This document shows positions 32,657 to 39,782 of a stretch of DNA of 64,000 bases, piece after piece (the stretch's first letter is position 1; every line of letters starts with the position of its first letter). Below the pieces are notes generated by a model. That model was given only the letters and a program-made list of their open reading frames with translations. It made no database searches and was not told the origin of the DNA. The translations under genes were made by a program, and so were the position numbers. The stretch lies in contig NZ_JACHJU010000001.1 in NCBI RefSeq assembly GCF_014203795.1, forward strand, positions 2,108,001-2,172,000, given 5' to 3'. Source of the DNA: Streptosporangium album (lineage in GTDB: Bacteria > Actinomycetota > Actinomycetes > Streptosporangiales > Streptosporangiaceae).

Positions 32657-33271
32657 ATGAGCGCCATCCATGTCCCTGGCAACATGCGCTATTCCTGGCT
32701 CGGCCTTCTGCGGCACGTGGGCCCGGTGGCCATTGAGCGTGCATACGGGGATGACCCCGAACACCTCGCGGCTGAAGCTCGCTCTCGAAACTGGCTGGGC
32801 TCACCTGGGGTCACTGAGCCCGAGATCGTGCAGCACGAGCAGCGTCTCGGTGTCCGCCTGCCACCGAGCTACAAGGAATTCCTCCAGGTCACCAACGGTT
32901 GGGACGAGGACGGTATCGCCTGCGGCCGATTGCTGCCGCTTGCCGAGATCGGCTGGCTTCGTGATCTCGATCCGCATCTGGCCGGCATGTGGTCATCCCC
33001 GGACGAGGAGCTCCTGAGCGTGCCCGATGAGGACTACTTCGTCTACGGGGAAGGCCAGGACACGGTCCATCTCCGGGCAGAGTACCTACCAGACACCCTC
33101 CAGATCGGCGAATACGACGACGGCACGTACCTCCTCAACCCTCACATCAAGACCCCGGACGGTGAGTGGGAGGCCTGGTATCTCGCACCCTGGCTACCTG
33201 GGGCCGAACGCTGCCGCTCCTTCTGGGATCTCATGAACAGCCAGTTGCGAGAGTACACAGAGGCTCCATAG
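32657..33271 (+). CDS. SMI1/KNR4-family protein (immunity-type)
   Basis: 204 residues. Motifs of the family are VTEPEIVQHEQRLGVRLPPSYKEFLQVTNGW near 52-82, LLPLAEIGWLRDL, and the C-terminal WYLAPWLPGAERCRSFWDLM. Proteins of this superfamily commonly neutralise polymorphic toxins in bacteria. No toxin gene is adjacent, so it may be an orphan immunity gene or a housekeeping member. ATG 32657 is used. Confidence 0.85.
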   Translation: MSAIHVPGNMRYSWLGLLRHVGPVAIERAYGDDPEHLAAEARSRNWLGSPGVTEPEIVQHEQRLGVRLPPSYKEFLQVTNGWDEDGIACGRLLPLAEIGWLRDLDPHLAGMWSSPDEELLSVPDEDYFVYGEGQDTVHLRAEYLPDTLQIGEYDDGTYLLNPHIKTPDGEWEAWYLAPWLPGAERCRSFWDLMNSQLREYTEAP

Positions 33272-33413
33272 GGGTTACGCGGTCCGGCTCCGCCGCGCGA
33301 AGAGGTCGAGACGCCGACGATGAACCGGTCGCTGCGAGTACGGATCGGTCACCACCTGACCGGCCGGGCGGTGCCGTACATCGGCTGCCACCGCTGTCAC
33401 CGAACCTCTGCGG

Positions 33414-33563
33414 TCAGCGGTGCCCCAGGACGTTGACCACGCGGCCGTTCGGGTCACGGACGAAGAACCGGCGGACGCCCCACTCCTCGTCCTGCAACGG
33501 ATGCACGACCAGCGGCGATAACCCCGAAAACACCGTACTCACCAGTTCGTTGACATCACGCAC
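33414..33563 (-). pseudogene. C-terminal remnant of a VOC (glyoxalase-like) gene
   Basis: A 49-codon minus-strand frame ends LVVHPLQDEEWGVRRFFVRDPNG and VVNVLGHR, a standard VOC final module with the RDPxGxxVxV motif. The N-terminal module is missing; upstream it abuts the end of the ABC permease gene at 33567. Probably left by the insertion or deletion that brought in the ABC operon. Confidence 0.65.
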
Positions 33564-33566
33564 AAC

Positions 33567-35531
33567 TCACCGTGACGCAGCAGGACGTTCGGTCACCGCC
33601 GAATCTGCGATAGAGCCGAAATCCGTACAGTCCCGTTCGACGCCGTCTCGCCGTGACTTGGCCAGGTAGTAGAGGCCGATTCCCAGCCCGGTCGTCAGCA
33701 GGATGAGCCCGAGAGCGATCATCGCGATGATGGTGGGCCATTGGAGATGCTGCGGGAGGTACAGGGCCAAAAACCACGATCGGGTGACCTCGCCGGTGAT
33801 CAGCATGAGCGCGGGCACGATGCCTTGGGCCCCCAGAGGCACCCAGCACAAGGTCAAGCTCACGATGACGTAGGTACGCAGACCCGCCGGGGCCAGGTCG
33901 AGGCCGAGCCTTTCCAGGCCTAGGCCGGGTTTCGGCAGGTGCGGTCTGCCCGGTTCCAGAGCCGGGAGCGGGCGAAGGGCCGGTCGCGTCCGCTTGGGTG
34001 GGATACCGGTTCGCAGGTGCAGGAGAAGTTCGGGCGCGCTCGACTGGAGTCTGGCCGCGGCGAGATGCCCCAGCAGCCAGGTGAGCGCGGCACCGCTGAT
34101 CAGACCCACGGCTGGTCCCGCCCAGACCGGGCCCAGCCGTACCGCGAAGTAGGCGGGGGTGGCGGTCGCCGCGGTGAGGAGCAGTACCAGCAGCACCTGA
34201 GTGAAGTCGGTGCCGTTCTCCAGCAGGTTGCCGCCTCTGCGGTGCGGGTCGGTCATGGGGACCGGCCGCAGGACCGACACCAGCACGGTGACGCCCGCAC
34301 CGCCGCCCAGCAGCGCGGGGACGAGCGCGGCCAGCCAGGGCCACAGGTCGTAGTGGCCGGTGAGGGCCAGCGCTGCGGCGGTGAGGACGACGGTCGGCGG
34401 CGCCGTGACCAGGAGCCAGGCGAGCTGACGGCCGCGGATGTCGAGGCGCGCGGCGCCGGGGATCATCATCTTGCCCCACAGCTCGGTACCGTCCTCGCCG
34501 TACAGGTTGGCGGAGATGGCGGCGGTCCACAGGGCGAAGACCAGACCGGTCCAGGGCAGGAAGATCGATGCGCCGATGGCCAGCGGCAGCAGGCAGAACA
34601 CCAGCGCGTAGCACAGGGCGAAGCACAGGTAGTGGAAGCGCAGCAGGTCTCTGGACCAGGTGCGCAGTTCCCTGGCGGCGACCGCGGTCACCGGGCTCCT
34701 GGCCCAGCCGCTGGAGGTAACCCTGGCTGGGCGTCCGCTCGCGCGCCGGGTGGTCAGCCGCCGCTTCAGCAGGCCGGCCCAGCCGTACAGACAGACGACG
34801 CCGAGTGCGGCCAGCCCCGCCAGGGCAGCGGCCGCCGTGAGCCATTGGCCCTGCCCGGCCGCCCGCACGGCGACCAGGCCCCAGCCGGAGGGCAGCGCCC
34901 TGACCCAGGTGGAGAAGGAGTCGGGGAAGCCGGTGCGCAGGGCGGCCTGCACGAGGGGCGACAGCACCCAGCTGGAGTGCAGGGCGGCCAGGATGGCGGC
35001 GCTGATGAGGGCGGCCAGCGCGGCGCCCGTCTTGGACCGCATGACCTGGCCGAGTGCCGCGGTGACCAGCCGGGAGGCCAGCACGCACACCACCAGCTGG
35101 AGAGCGACGGCGAGCATGCCGACCGCTGTGGCCACCGTGCCGAGTTCGGCTTTGACGGCCACCACGACGAGCGCGGCGAAGGCCACGAGTGTGACAACGG
35201 GAGCGACACCGACAAAGGCGGCCCCCGCCAGTCCGGCCGCGAGGCGGCGAGGGGTGAACGACAGCAGCGAGAAATGCTCGGGGCGCAGCGCTTCATCGCC
35301 GCCACCGAAGAGCGCGGGGCCCAGCAGCCAACCCACGGTCCACAGGGCGAAACCCGCGCCGAGCAGGTCGAACGGCAGCGACGCGACCTGATAGTCGCGC
35401 CCCGCGAGCACGATCAGACCCGCCGCGAGAGCCAGCCCGGTCAGAGCGCCGGTGACCATCTGGGCGGCACGCCGGCCGGTCATGGAGTGCCGCAGCACGG
35501 TCAGTTTCATTTTGATCAGGAGGACAACCAT
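33567..35531 (-). CDS. Large membrane protein, ABC transporter permease component
   Basis: 654 residues with about 12-14 hydrophobic segments spread through the protein; internal loops are Arg-rich (RRLTTRRASGRP). It overlaps the 3' end of the adjacent ATPase gene by 16 bases, so the two form one ABC-2-type exporter, with this protein acting as a fused two-half permease. No family motif beyond that is seen. The C-terminal basic tail (KSRRDGVERD) is cytoplasmic. Part of the TetR-controlled operon. Confidence 0.8.
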   Translation of the reverse strand: MVVLLIKMKLTVLRHSMTGRRAAQMVTGALTGLALAAGLIVLAGRDYQVASLPFDLLGAGFALWTVGWLLGPALFGGGDEALRPEHFSLLSFTPRRLAAGLAGAAFVGVAPVVTLVAFAALVVVAVKAELGTVATAVGMLAVALQLVVCVLASRLVTAALGQVMRSKTGAALAALISAAILAALHSSWVLSPLVQAALRTGFPDSFSTWVRALPSGWGLVAVRAAGQGQWLTAAAALAGLAALGVVCLYGWAGLLKRRLTTRRASGRPARVTSSGWARSPVTAVAARELRTWSRDLLRFHYLCFALCYALVFCLLPLAIGASIFLPWTGLVFALWTAAISANLYGEDGTELWGKMMIPGAARLDIRGRQLAWLLVTAPPTVVLTAAALALTGHYDLWPWLAALVPALLGGGAGVTVLVSVLRPVPMTDPHRRGGNLLENGTDFTQVLLVLLLTAATATPAYFAVRLGPVWAGPAVGLISGAALTWLLGHLAAARLQSSAPELLLHLRTGIPPKRTRPALRPLPALEPGRPHLPKPGLGLERLGLDLAPAGLRTYVIVSLTLCWVPLGAQGIVPALMLITGEVTRSWFLALYLPQHLQWPTIIAMIALGLILLTTGLGIGLYYLAKSRRDGVERDCTDFGSIADSAVTERPAASR

Positions 35532-36286
35532 GCCAGCTCACCCACCTCGGGGATCTGGCCGCCGACCAGGCTCACGAACCGCTCCTCCAAACTCTGGCCG
35601 GACCGCACATCCTGCAACGGGCCCGAGGCCACGACCCGGCCGGAGGCGATCACCGCCACGTGGTCGCACAACTGCTCGACCACGGCCATCACGTGGCTGG
35701 AGAACACCACCGAGCCACCGCCGCGCACGAACCGCTGCAAGATCACCTTGATGGTGGCGGCCGAGATGGGGTCGACGGCCTCCAGCGGTTCATCCAGTAC
35801 CAGCAACTTCGGCGCGTGCAGCAGTGCCGTGGCCAGGCCGATCTTCTTGCGCATACCGGTGGAGTACTCCATCACCAGGGCGCGCTCGGCCGTGTCCAAC
35901 TCCAAGATCTCCAGCAGTTCACCCGCCCGCCGCTCGACCTCCTCCGGCTCCATGCCGCGCAGCAGGCCGGTGAAACGCAGCAGCTCACGACCGGTCAGCC
36001 GTTCGGGCATGGCCAGCCCGTCGAGCAGCACGCCGATCAGTTCCTTGGCCCGGGAGGCGTCGTCCCATACGTCGAGACCGAAGATCTCGGCTCGGCCCGC
36101 ATCTGGCCGGAGCAATCCCACCGCCATCGACAACGAGGTGGTCTTGCCCGCGCCGTTGGGGCCGACCAGACCGAAGAACGATCCGCTCGGCACCTCCAGC
36201 TCGATGCGGTCGACCACGAGCCGGCGGCCGAACGTCTTGACCAGACCGGTGAGCCGAATCGCCGGATCAGTGGTTGGTGATCTCAA
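35516..36286 (-). CDS. ABC transporter ATP-binding protein
   Basis: About 256 residues from TTG 36286, which has AAAGGGGA four bases upstream; a longer TTG start at 36304 lacks a site. Walker A VGPNGAGKTTS, signature YSTGMRKKIGLATALLHAP (a CcmA-type variant), Walker B LLVLDEPLEAVDP, and the H-loop SSHVMAVVEQL. These are features of drug- or lantibiotic-type exporters such as NatA/BcrA. First gene of a two-gene operon divergent from a TetR gene; an operator palindrome lies 24 bp upstream of the start. Confidence 0.92.
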   Translation of the reverse strand: MRSPTTDPAIRLTGLVKTFGRRLVVDRIELEVPSGSFFGLVGPNGAGKTTSLSMAVGLLRPDAGRAEIFGLDVWDDASRAKELIGVLLDGLAMPERLTGRELLRFTGLLRGMEPEEVERRAGELLEILELDTAERALVMEYSTGMRKKIGLATALLHAPKLLVLDEPLEAVDPISAATIKVILQRFVRGGGSVVFSSHVMAVVEQLCDHVAVIASGRVVASGPLQDVRSGQSLEERFVSLVGGQIPEVGELAWLSS

Positions 36287-36309
36287 CGGTCCCCTTTCCC
36301 TCAATCAGA

Positions 36310-36378
36310 ACGGCACGTGCCGTGCCGTCCTGAATCCTGCTGCAGGGCAGCCGGAGTTGTCAATACGGCACGTGCCGT
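36310..36378. promoter_or_regulatory. Twin 14-bp palindromic operators between the ABC operon and TetR
   Basis: ACGGCACGTGCCGT occurs twice, at 36310-36323 and 36365-36378, both perfect palindromes, centres 55 bp apart (about five turns). One lies near the start of the ABC operon, the other near the TetR gene, which fits repression of both promoters by one regulator and possible looping. Confidence 0.85.
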
Positions 36379-36395
36379 TCCGCTACGGTGATGGC

Positions 36396-36977
36396 ATGAC
36401 CGACAAGCGCAGCGCCAAGGCCGCCGGCCGGACCGAAGCCATCATGCGGACCACGCTGGAACTAGGCCAGGAGATCGGTTACGCCAAGCTCAGCATCGAA
36501 GCGGTCGCGGCCCGCGCCGGCGTCGGCAAGCACACGATCTACCGCCGCTGGCCGTCCAAGGGCGCCCTGTTCCTCGACTCGCTCCTGTCGTTGAACAGGC
36601 CTGGTCTGGACTACCCCGATACCGGCGACGTCGTTGCCGACCTGCGTGAGCAGATCCACATGGCCATTGATCTGCTGGACCGGCCGCCATTGGGCCCGTT
36701 GTATCGGGCCCTGATCGGTGAGGCACTACTCAATCCCCAGGTCGCCGCAGCGCTCAATGACCACTTCATCACCCCGCAGGCGGAAATGACCGTCGCCCGG
36801 CTGAAGGCTGCCCGCGATCAAGGTCAACTGTCGCCCGACTTCGACCTGGACCTGGCGATGGGCATCTTGTCGGGTCCGCTGTACTTCCGGGCCCTGATCA
36901 TCCAAGAGCCACTGACGCACGAGTACGTCGACCGCGTGATCGAGGCCCTCTTCGCCGGGATGGGACCCAGGCGTTGA
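36396..36977 (+). CDS. TetR/AcrR-family regulator (TetR_C_11-like)
   Basis: 193 residues from ATG 36396. HTH at about 14-60 (RTEAIMRTTLELGQEIGYAKLSIEAVAARAGVGKHTIYRRWPSKGALFLDSL), then a helical C-terminal domain (GPLYRALIGEALLNPQVAAALNDHFITP). It very likely binds the twin palindromes in the gap and represses itself and the divergent ABC exporter operon until a ligand, perhaps the exported drug, binds. Confidence 0.92.
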   Translation: MTDKRSAKAAGRTEAIMRTTLELGQEIGYAKLSIEAVAARAGVGKHTIYRRWPSKGALFLDSLLSLNRPGLDYPDTGDVVADLREQIHMAIDLLDRPPLGPLYRALIGEALLNPQVAAALNDHFITPQAEMTVARLKAARDQGQLSPDFDLDLAMGILSGPLYFRALIIQEPLTHEYVDRVIEALFAGMGPRR

Positions 36978-37025
36978 TTCGGAGGGCGAGCCGAAGTTCC
37001 AGGGCATGGGTCGAGTCCATCGACG

Positions 37026-37240
37026 TCAGCGGTTGGATCGATGGGTGAAGACCGCCAGGGGCAGCCGGGAGGAACCGGCCAGGTGGCCGGCTTCGCGCCA
37101 ACCCATGTTCCGGTAGAGGCCGGCTGCGGGCGCCTCGGTTGAGGTGATCAACCATGCTGCAGGCCAGTCGGCGACCATGTCGGTGAGCAGGGCACGCGCG
37201 ATCCCTTGTCCGCGGCTGTCGGGGTGGACGAACACCGGAC
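37026..37240 (-). pseudogene. C-terminal GNAT acetyltransferase fragment
   Basis: The frame contains PVFVHPDSRGQGIARALLTDMVADWP (GNAT motif A, RGQGIA) and ends APAAGLYRNMGWREAGHLAGSSRLPLAVF, the normal end of a GNAT enzyme. The first half of the enzyme is missing; the upstream side is a DUF6461 fragment in a different frame. Confidence 0.75.
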
Positions 37241-37467
37241 ACGGTGGTGGCGCCGACGAACAGAGCGTCACCTTCGTGCCTGTCCCAGATCTCAAAGGTG
37301 GGTTCGAAGAAATCGTCGAGGTGCCGGGGAACGGCCTCGGCCTGAGCGCCGAGTCGTGCCAGGAACTCCTGTGGAGTGAGCCCGCGCACCAGCGTCAGGC
37401 AGTACGCCTCAGCCAGATGGGAGAACTGATTGCAGAACCAGGCGTACTGAGCAGCAGTGGCGCTCAT
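37240..37467 (-). pseudogene. N-terminal fragment of a DUF6461-like protein
   Basis: MSATAAQYAWFCNQFSHLAEAYCLTLVRGLTPQEFLARLGAQ matches the N-terminus of DUF6461 proteins as I recall them; the frame continues to about DALFVGATTV and then runs into the GNAT fragment. The scar suggests recombination between two neighbouring genes. Confidence 0.6.
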
Positions 37468-37629
37468 GCTCGCATCCGCTCCCGACAAACACGTCCCATC
37501 CAGGCGTTCGCTGCGCCCCTGAGGGTCTGACCGGCCATAGTGCCCGAACTCACTGACCCGGACTTACCTTCGCACCGGGTGGTGCCGACAGTCGGCAACA
37601 GATGACGCCGCGACTCATCGGCGTACCAC

Positions 37630-37647
37630 CCCCAGCAGGAGCTGGGG
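37630..37647 (-). terminator. Stem-loop after the second integrase relic
   Basis: CCCCAGC - AGGA - GCTGGGG, 7-bp perfect stem, 20 bp past the integrase stop at 37668 on the minus strand. Confidence 0.55.
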
Positions 37648-37892
37648 CCTCATGGAAGCGCTGAAGGTTAGTCGTCGAGCGCATCGGAGATCTGCCGATT
37701 GGCACGGGAGCGCTGGCCGTCGATGCACTTGGCGTAGACGCGCAGGAGGACATCAACACCGTGTCCGGCGCGCTGGGCAACTTCAGCGTGATCTGGCGTG
37801 GAACCCCGGGCGTTTACGCCCGGGAGGAAACGACAGCGCGGGAGGGCCTCCGGGCCCGGGCGGTGCCGTGACAGCTGGTCCTTGTGAGCAGC

Positions 37893-38321
37893 TCAGCCCG
37901 GCCGTTTCTGGTTCTCGATGTACTCCTTGATGATCGACAGCGGGGCGCCGCCGCAGGAAGCGGCCAAGTACGACGGGGACCAGAAGCGCCCACCCCACAG
38001 GTATTGGCGGACGTGCGGGCCAAACTCTTTACGCAGGAGCCGGGCCGAGACGCCTTTGAGGGAGTTGACCAGGACCGACAGGGCGACTTTGGGCGGGTAG
38101 TGGACCAGCAGGTGCACATGATCGTGCTCGCCGTTGAATTCGACCAGGACGGCGCCGAAGTTGTCGCATACCTCGATCATGATGTCTTCGCAGCGGCGCA
38201 GGATCTCGTCGGTGAACACCTCGCGCCGATACTTGGGTGTGAAGACCAAGTGGGCGTGGAGGCTGTAGATGACGGTCCGGCCTCTGCGGATATCGGGGTT
38301 CGGTTCCCATCGTGGTGACAT
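37893..38321 (-). CDS. tnpA: TnpA, Y1 (HUH) single-strand transposase of IS200/IS605
   Basis: 142 residues from ATG 38321. The HUH metal-binding motif is H68-V-H70 in GEHDHVHLLVHYPP, and the nucleophile is Y134 in SIIKEYIENQ. VIYSLHAHLVFTPKYRREVF near the N-terminus is the usual family opening. It cuts and rejoins single-stranded DNA at the element's hairpins ('peel and paste'). All catalytic residues are present, so it is probably active. Confidence 0.95.
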   Translation of the reverse strand: MSPRWEPNPDIRRGRTVIYSLHAHLVFTPKYRREVFTDEILRRCEDIMIEVCDNFGAVLVEFNGEHDHVHLLVHYPPKVALSVLVNSLKGVSARLLRKEFGPHVRQYLWGGRFWSPSYLAASCGGAPLSIIKEYIENQKRPG

Positions 38322-38346
38322 GGGCCAAATGATAGTGTGTTCGATT

Positions 38347-39498
38347 GTGAAACTGGTGGTGCAGGTGAAGCTCCTGCCAACGCTCGAGCAGGCGGCGGCG
38401 CTGGAGGTGACCCTGCGCGAGTGCAACCAAGCGGCCGATCTCGTCGCGCGCACCGCGTTCACCACCGGGATCACCCGCGAATACGACCTGCGCAAGCAGA
38501 CCTATGCGACGTTGAAGGAGCGGGGCCTGGGTGCCCAGGCCGCCCAGCATGTGATCAAGAAGGTCGCCGACGCCTACACCACGTTGAAGGCGAATCTGCG
38601 GGCCGGAAACCTGGGACCGCCGACCTCGCCACGCCGGATCCGCGCCGAGAACAAACCCATCGCCTTTCGCCCGCATGCCGCCCAGCCCTACGACGATCGC
38701 TGTCTATCGTGGCAGCTGCAGGCGGGCACGGTGTCGATCTGGACGACGGCCGGGCGGCTGCGTGGTGTCGCGTTCATCTGCTCCGACCAGCAACGGGCGA
38801 TGCTGAGTGCCCATCGCCGGGGCGAGTCGGATCTGGTCTTGCGGGACGGCAGGTGGTTCCTGATCGCCACCTGTGACCTCCCCGACGTCCCGCTCGCCGA
38901 GCCGGATGGATTCCTCGGCGTGGATCTGGGCATCGCCAACATCGCCACCACCTCAGAGGGGACCCGGCACACCGGGAGGGCTCTGAACGCGGTCCGGCAC
39001 CGCAACCGGGAACTGCGCCGCCGGTTGCAGGCCAAGAAGACCAAATCCGCCAAGCGGCTACTCAAGCGGCGCCGCCGTAAGGAAGCCCGGTTCGCCGCCG
39101 ACACCAACCATGTGATCGCCAAACGCATCGTGACCGAGGCAGAACGCACCGGACGCGGGATCGCCCTGGAAGACCTCCACGGGATCCGCGAGCGGGTACG
39201 GCTCCGCAAGCCCCAGCGGGTCACGCTGCACTCATGGAGCTTCCACCAGCTCGGCTCCTTCATCACCTACAAGGCGGCCCGAGCCGGAGTGCCGGTGGTG
39301 TACGTGGACGCGGCCTACACCTCGCAGGGGTGCTCGGCATGCGGCCACATCTCGAAGAAGAACCGGCCTGATCAGGCCGCCTTCCGATGCATGTCGTGCG
39401 GCTTCGCTGAGCACGCCGACGTGAACGCAGCCCGCAACATCGCCGCGCGCGGTGAGGCGGGATGGGCAGTGAGTCACGCTGCCGACGACGCGGCCTGA
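38347..39498 (+). CDS. tnpB: TnpB, RNA-guided nuclease of IS200/IS605
   Basis: 383 residues from GTG 38347. RuvC-like catalytic residues are intact: D193 in FLGVDLGIAN, E275 in GIALEDLHGI, D358 in HADVNAARN. A zinc ribbon is formed by C329/C332 and C348/C351. TnpB proteins cut DNA next to a short flank motif using an RNA made from the element's right end, which helps keep the element at its site. Ancestor family of Cas12. Full length and apparently functional. Confidence 0.95.
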   Translation: MKLVVQVKLLPTLEQAAALEVTLRECNQAADLVARTAFTTGITREYDLRKQTYATLKERGLGAQAAQHVIKKVADAYTTLKANLRAGNLGPPTSPRRIRAENKPIAFRPHAAQPYDDRCLSWQLQAGTVSIWTTAGRLRGVAFICSDQQRAMLSAHRRGESDLVLRDGRWFLIATCDLPDVPLAEPDGFLGVDLGIANIATTSEGTRHTGRALNAVRHRNRELRRRLQAKKTKSAKRLLKRRRRKEARFAADTNHVIAKRIVTEAERTGRGIALEDLHGIRERVRLRKPQRVTLHSWSFHQLGSFITYKAARAGVPVVYVDAAYTSQGCSACGHISKKNRPDQAAFRCMSCGFAEHADVNAARNIAARGEAGWAVSHAADDAA

Positions 39499-39561
39499 AC
39501 CGTGCACCCCATGCACGGTGAGGAGCTGCAAGCTCGGCCCTTCGGGGCCGAGAAGCTGACT
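39400..39561 (+). ncRNA. Likely omega-RNA (reRNA) region at the 3' end of tnpB
   Basis: By family knowledge, the guide RNA covers the end of tnpB and the right element end, with the guide read from the adjoining host DNA. Here two stable hairpins follow the tnpB stop: ACCGTGCA/TGCACGGT (39499-39520) and CTCGGCCC/GGGCCGAG with a TTCG loop (39533-39552). The 5' boundary is a guess; the 3' guide would start at 39562. Confidence 0.4.
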
Positions 39562-39782
39562 TGGAGGAACTCCGGCATTGAGCCAGAGCGAGACCGCAGC
39601 ATGCCTCAGGTCGTACAGCCGAGCCGCCAGCGGGCAGGCGACCTGCCCGGCGGTGAAGGCCCGTCGTCGGGCCTCCTGCCAGACCATCGGCGGAGAGCAG
39701 AAACGCCTTCTGATCAACCCTGTGTAACGCCACGCGGGCCGCCTGGGGATGTGTAGGAGACGAGGTTACCCAGAAGGGACTC

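Larger units (their letters stand above)
37788..39561 (+). mobile_element. IS200/IS605-family element with tnpA and tnpB, about 1774 bp
   Basis: Ends were placed by rejoining the interrupted integrase codons: the left flank ends TTCAGC (37787) and the right flank resumes TGGAGGAAC (39562). No target duplication or terminal inverted repeats exist, as expected for the family. Subterminal hairpins are present: CCCGGGCG-TTTA-CGCCCGGG at 37805-37824 on the left and CTCGGCCC-TTCG-GGGCCGAG at 39533-39552 on the right. tnpA and tnpB are divergent. Confidence 0.88.
37668..39717 (-). pseudogene. Tyrosine integrase C-terminus, split by an IS200/IS605 element
   Basis: The minus strand at 39717-39562 reads WQEARRRAFTAGQVACPLAARLYDLRHAAVSLWLNAGVPP, and at 37787-37668 it continues AEVAQRAGHGVDVLLRVYAKCIDG to a normal stop. 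Joined, they make the same C-terminal integrase domain as at 17.4 kb, with the R-H pair, the AGH box and the catalytic Tyr. The IS200/IS605 element lies exactly between. The N-terminal part of the integrase is absent. Confidence 0.85.

Noticed and set aside
36305..36395. CRISPR-like repeats because of the twin palindromes
   Set aside because: Only two copies, each a 14-bp dyad next to divergent regulator and target starts. This is an operator arrangement, and no CRISPR array or cas gene was seen anywhere in the window.
33939..36977. A plus-strand open frame of 1012 codons
   Set aside because: Only its last 193 codons (from 36396) are a TetR gene. The rest is antisense to the ABC permease and ATPase, with the Gly/Arg/Gln-rich composition typical of shadow frames in high-GC DNA.
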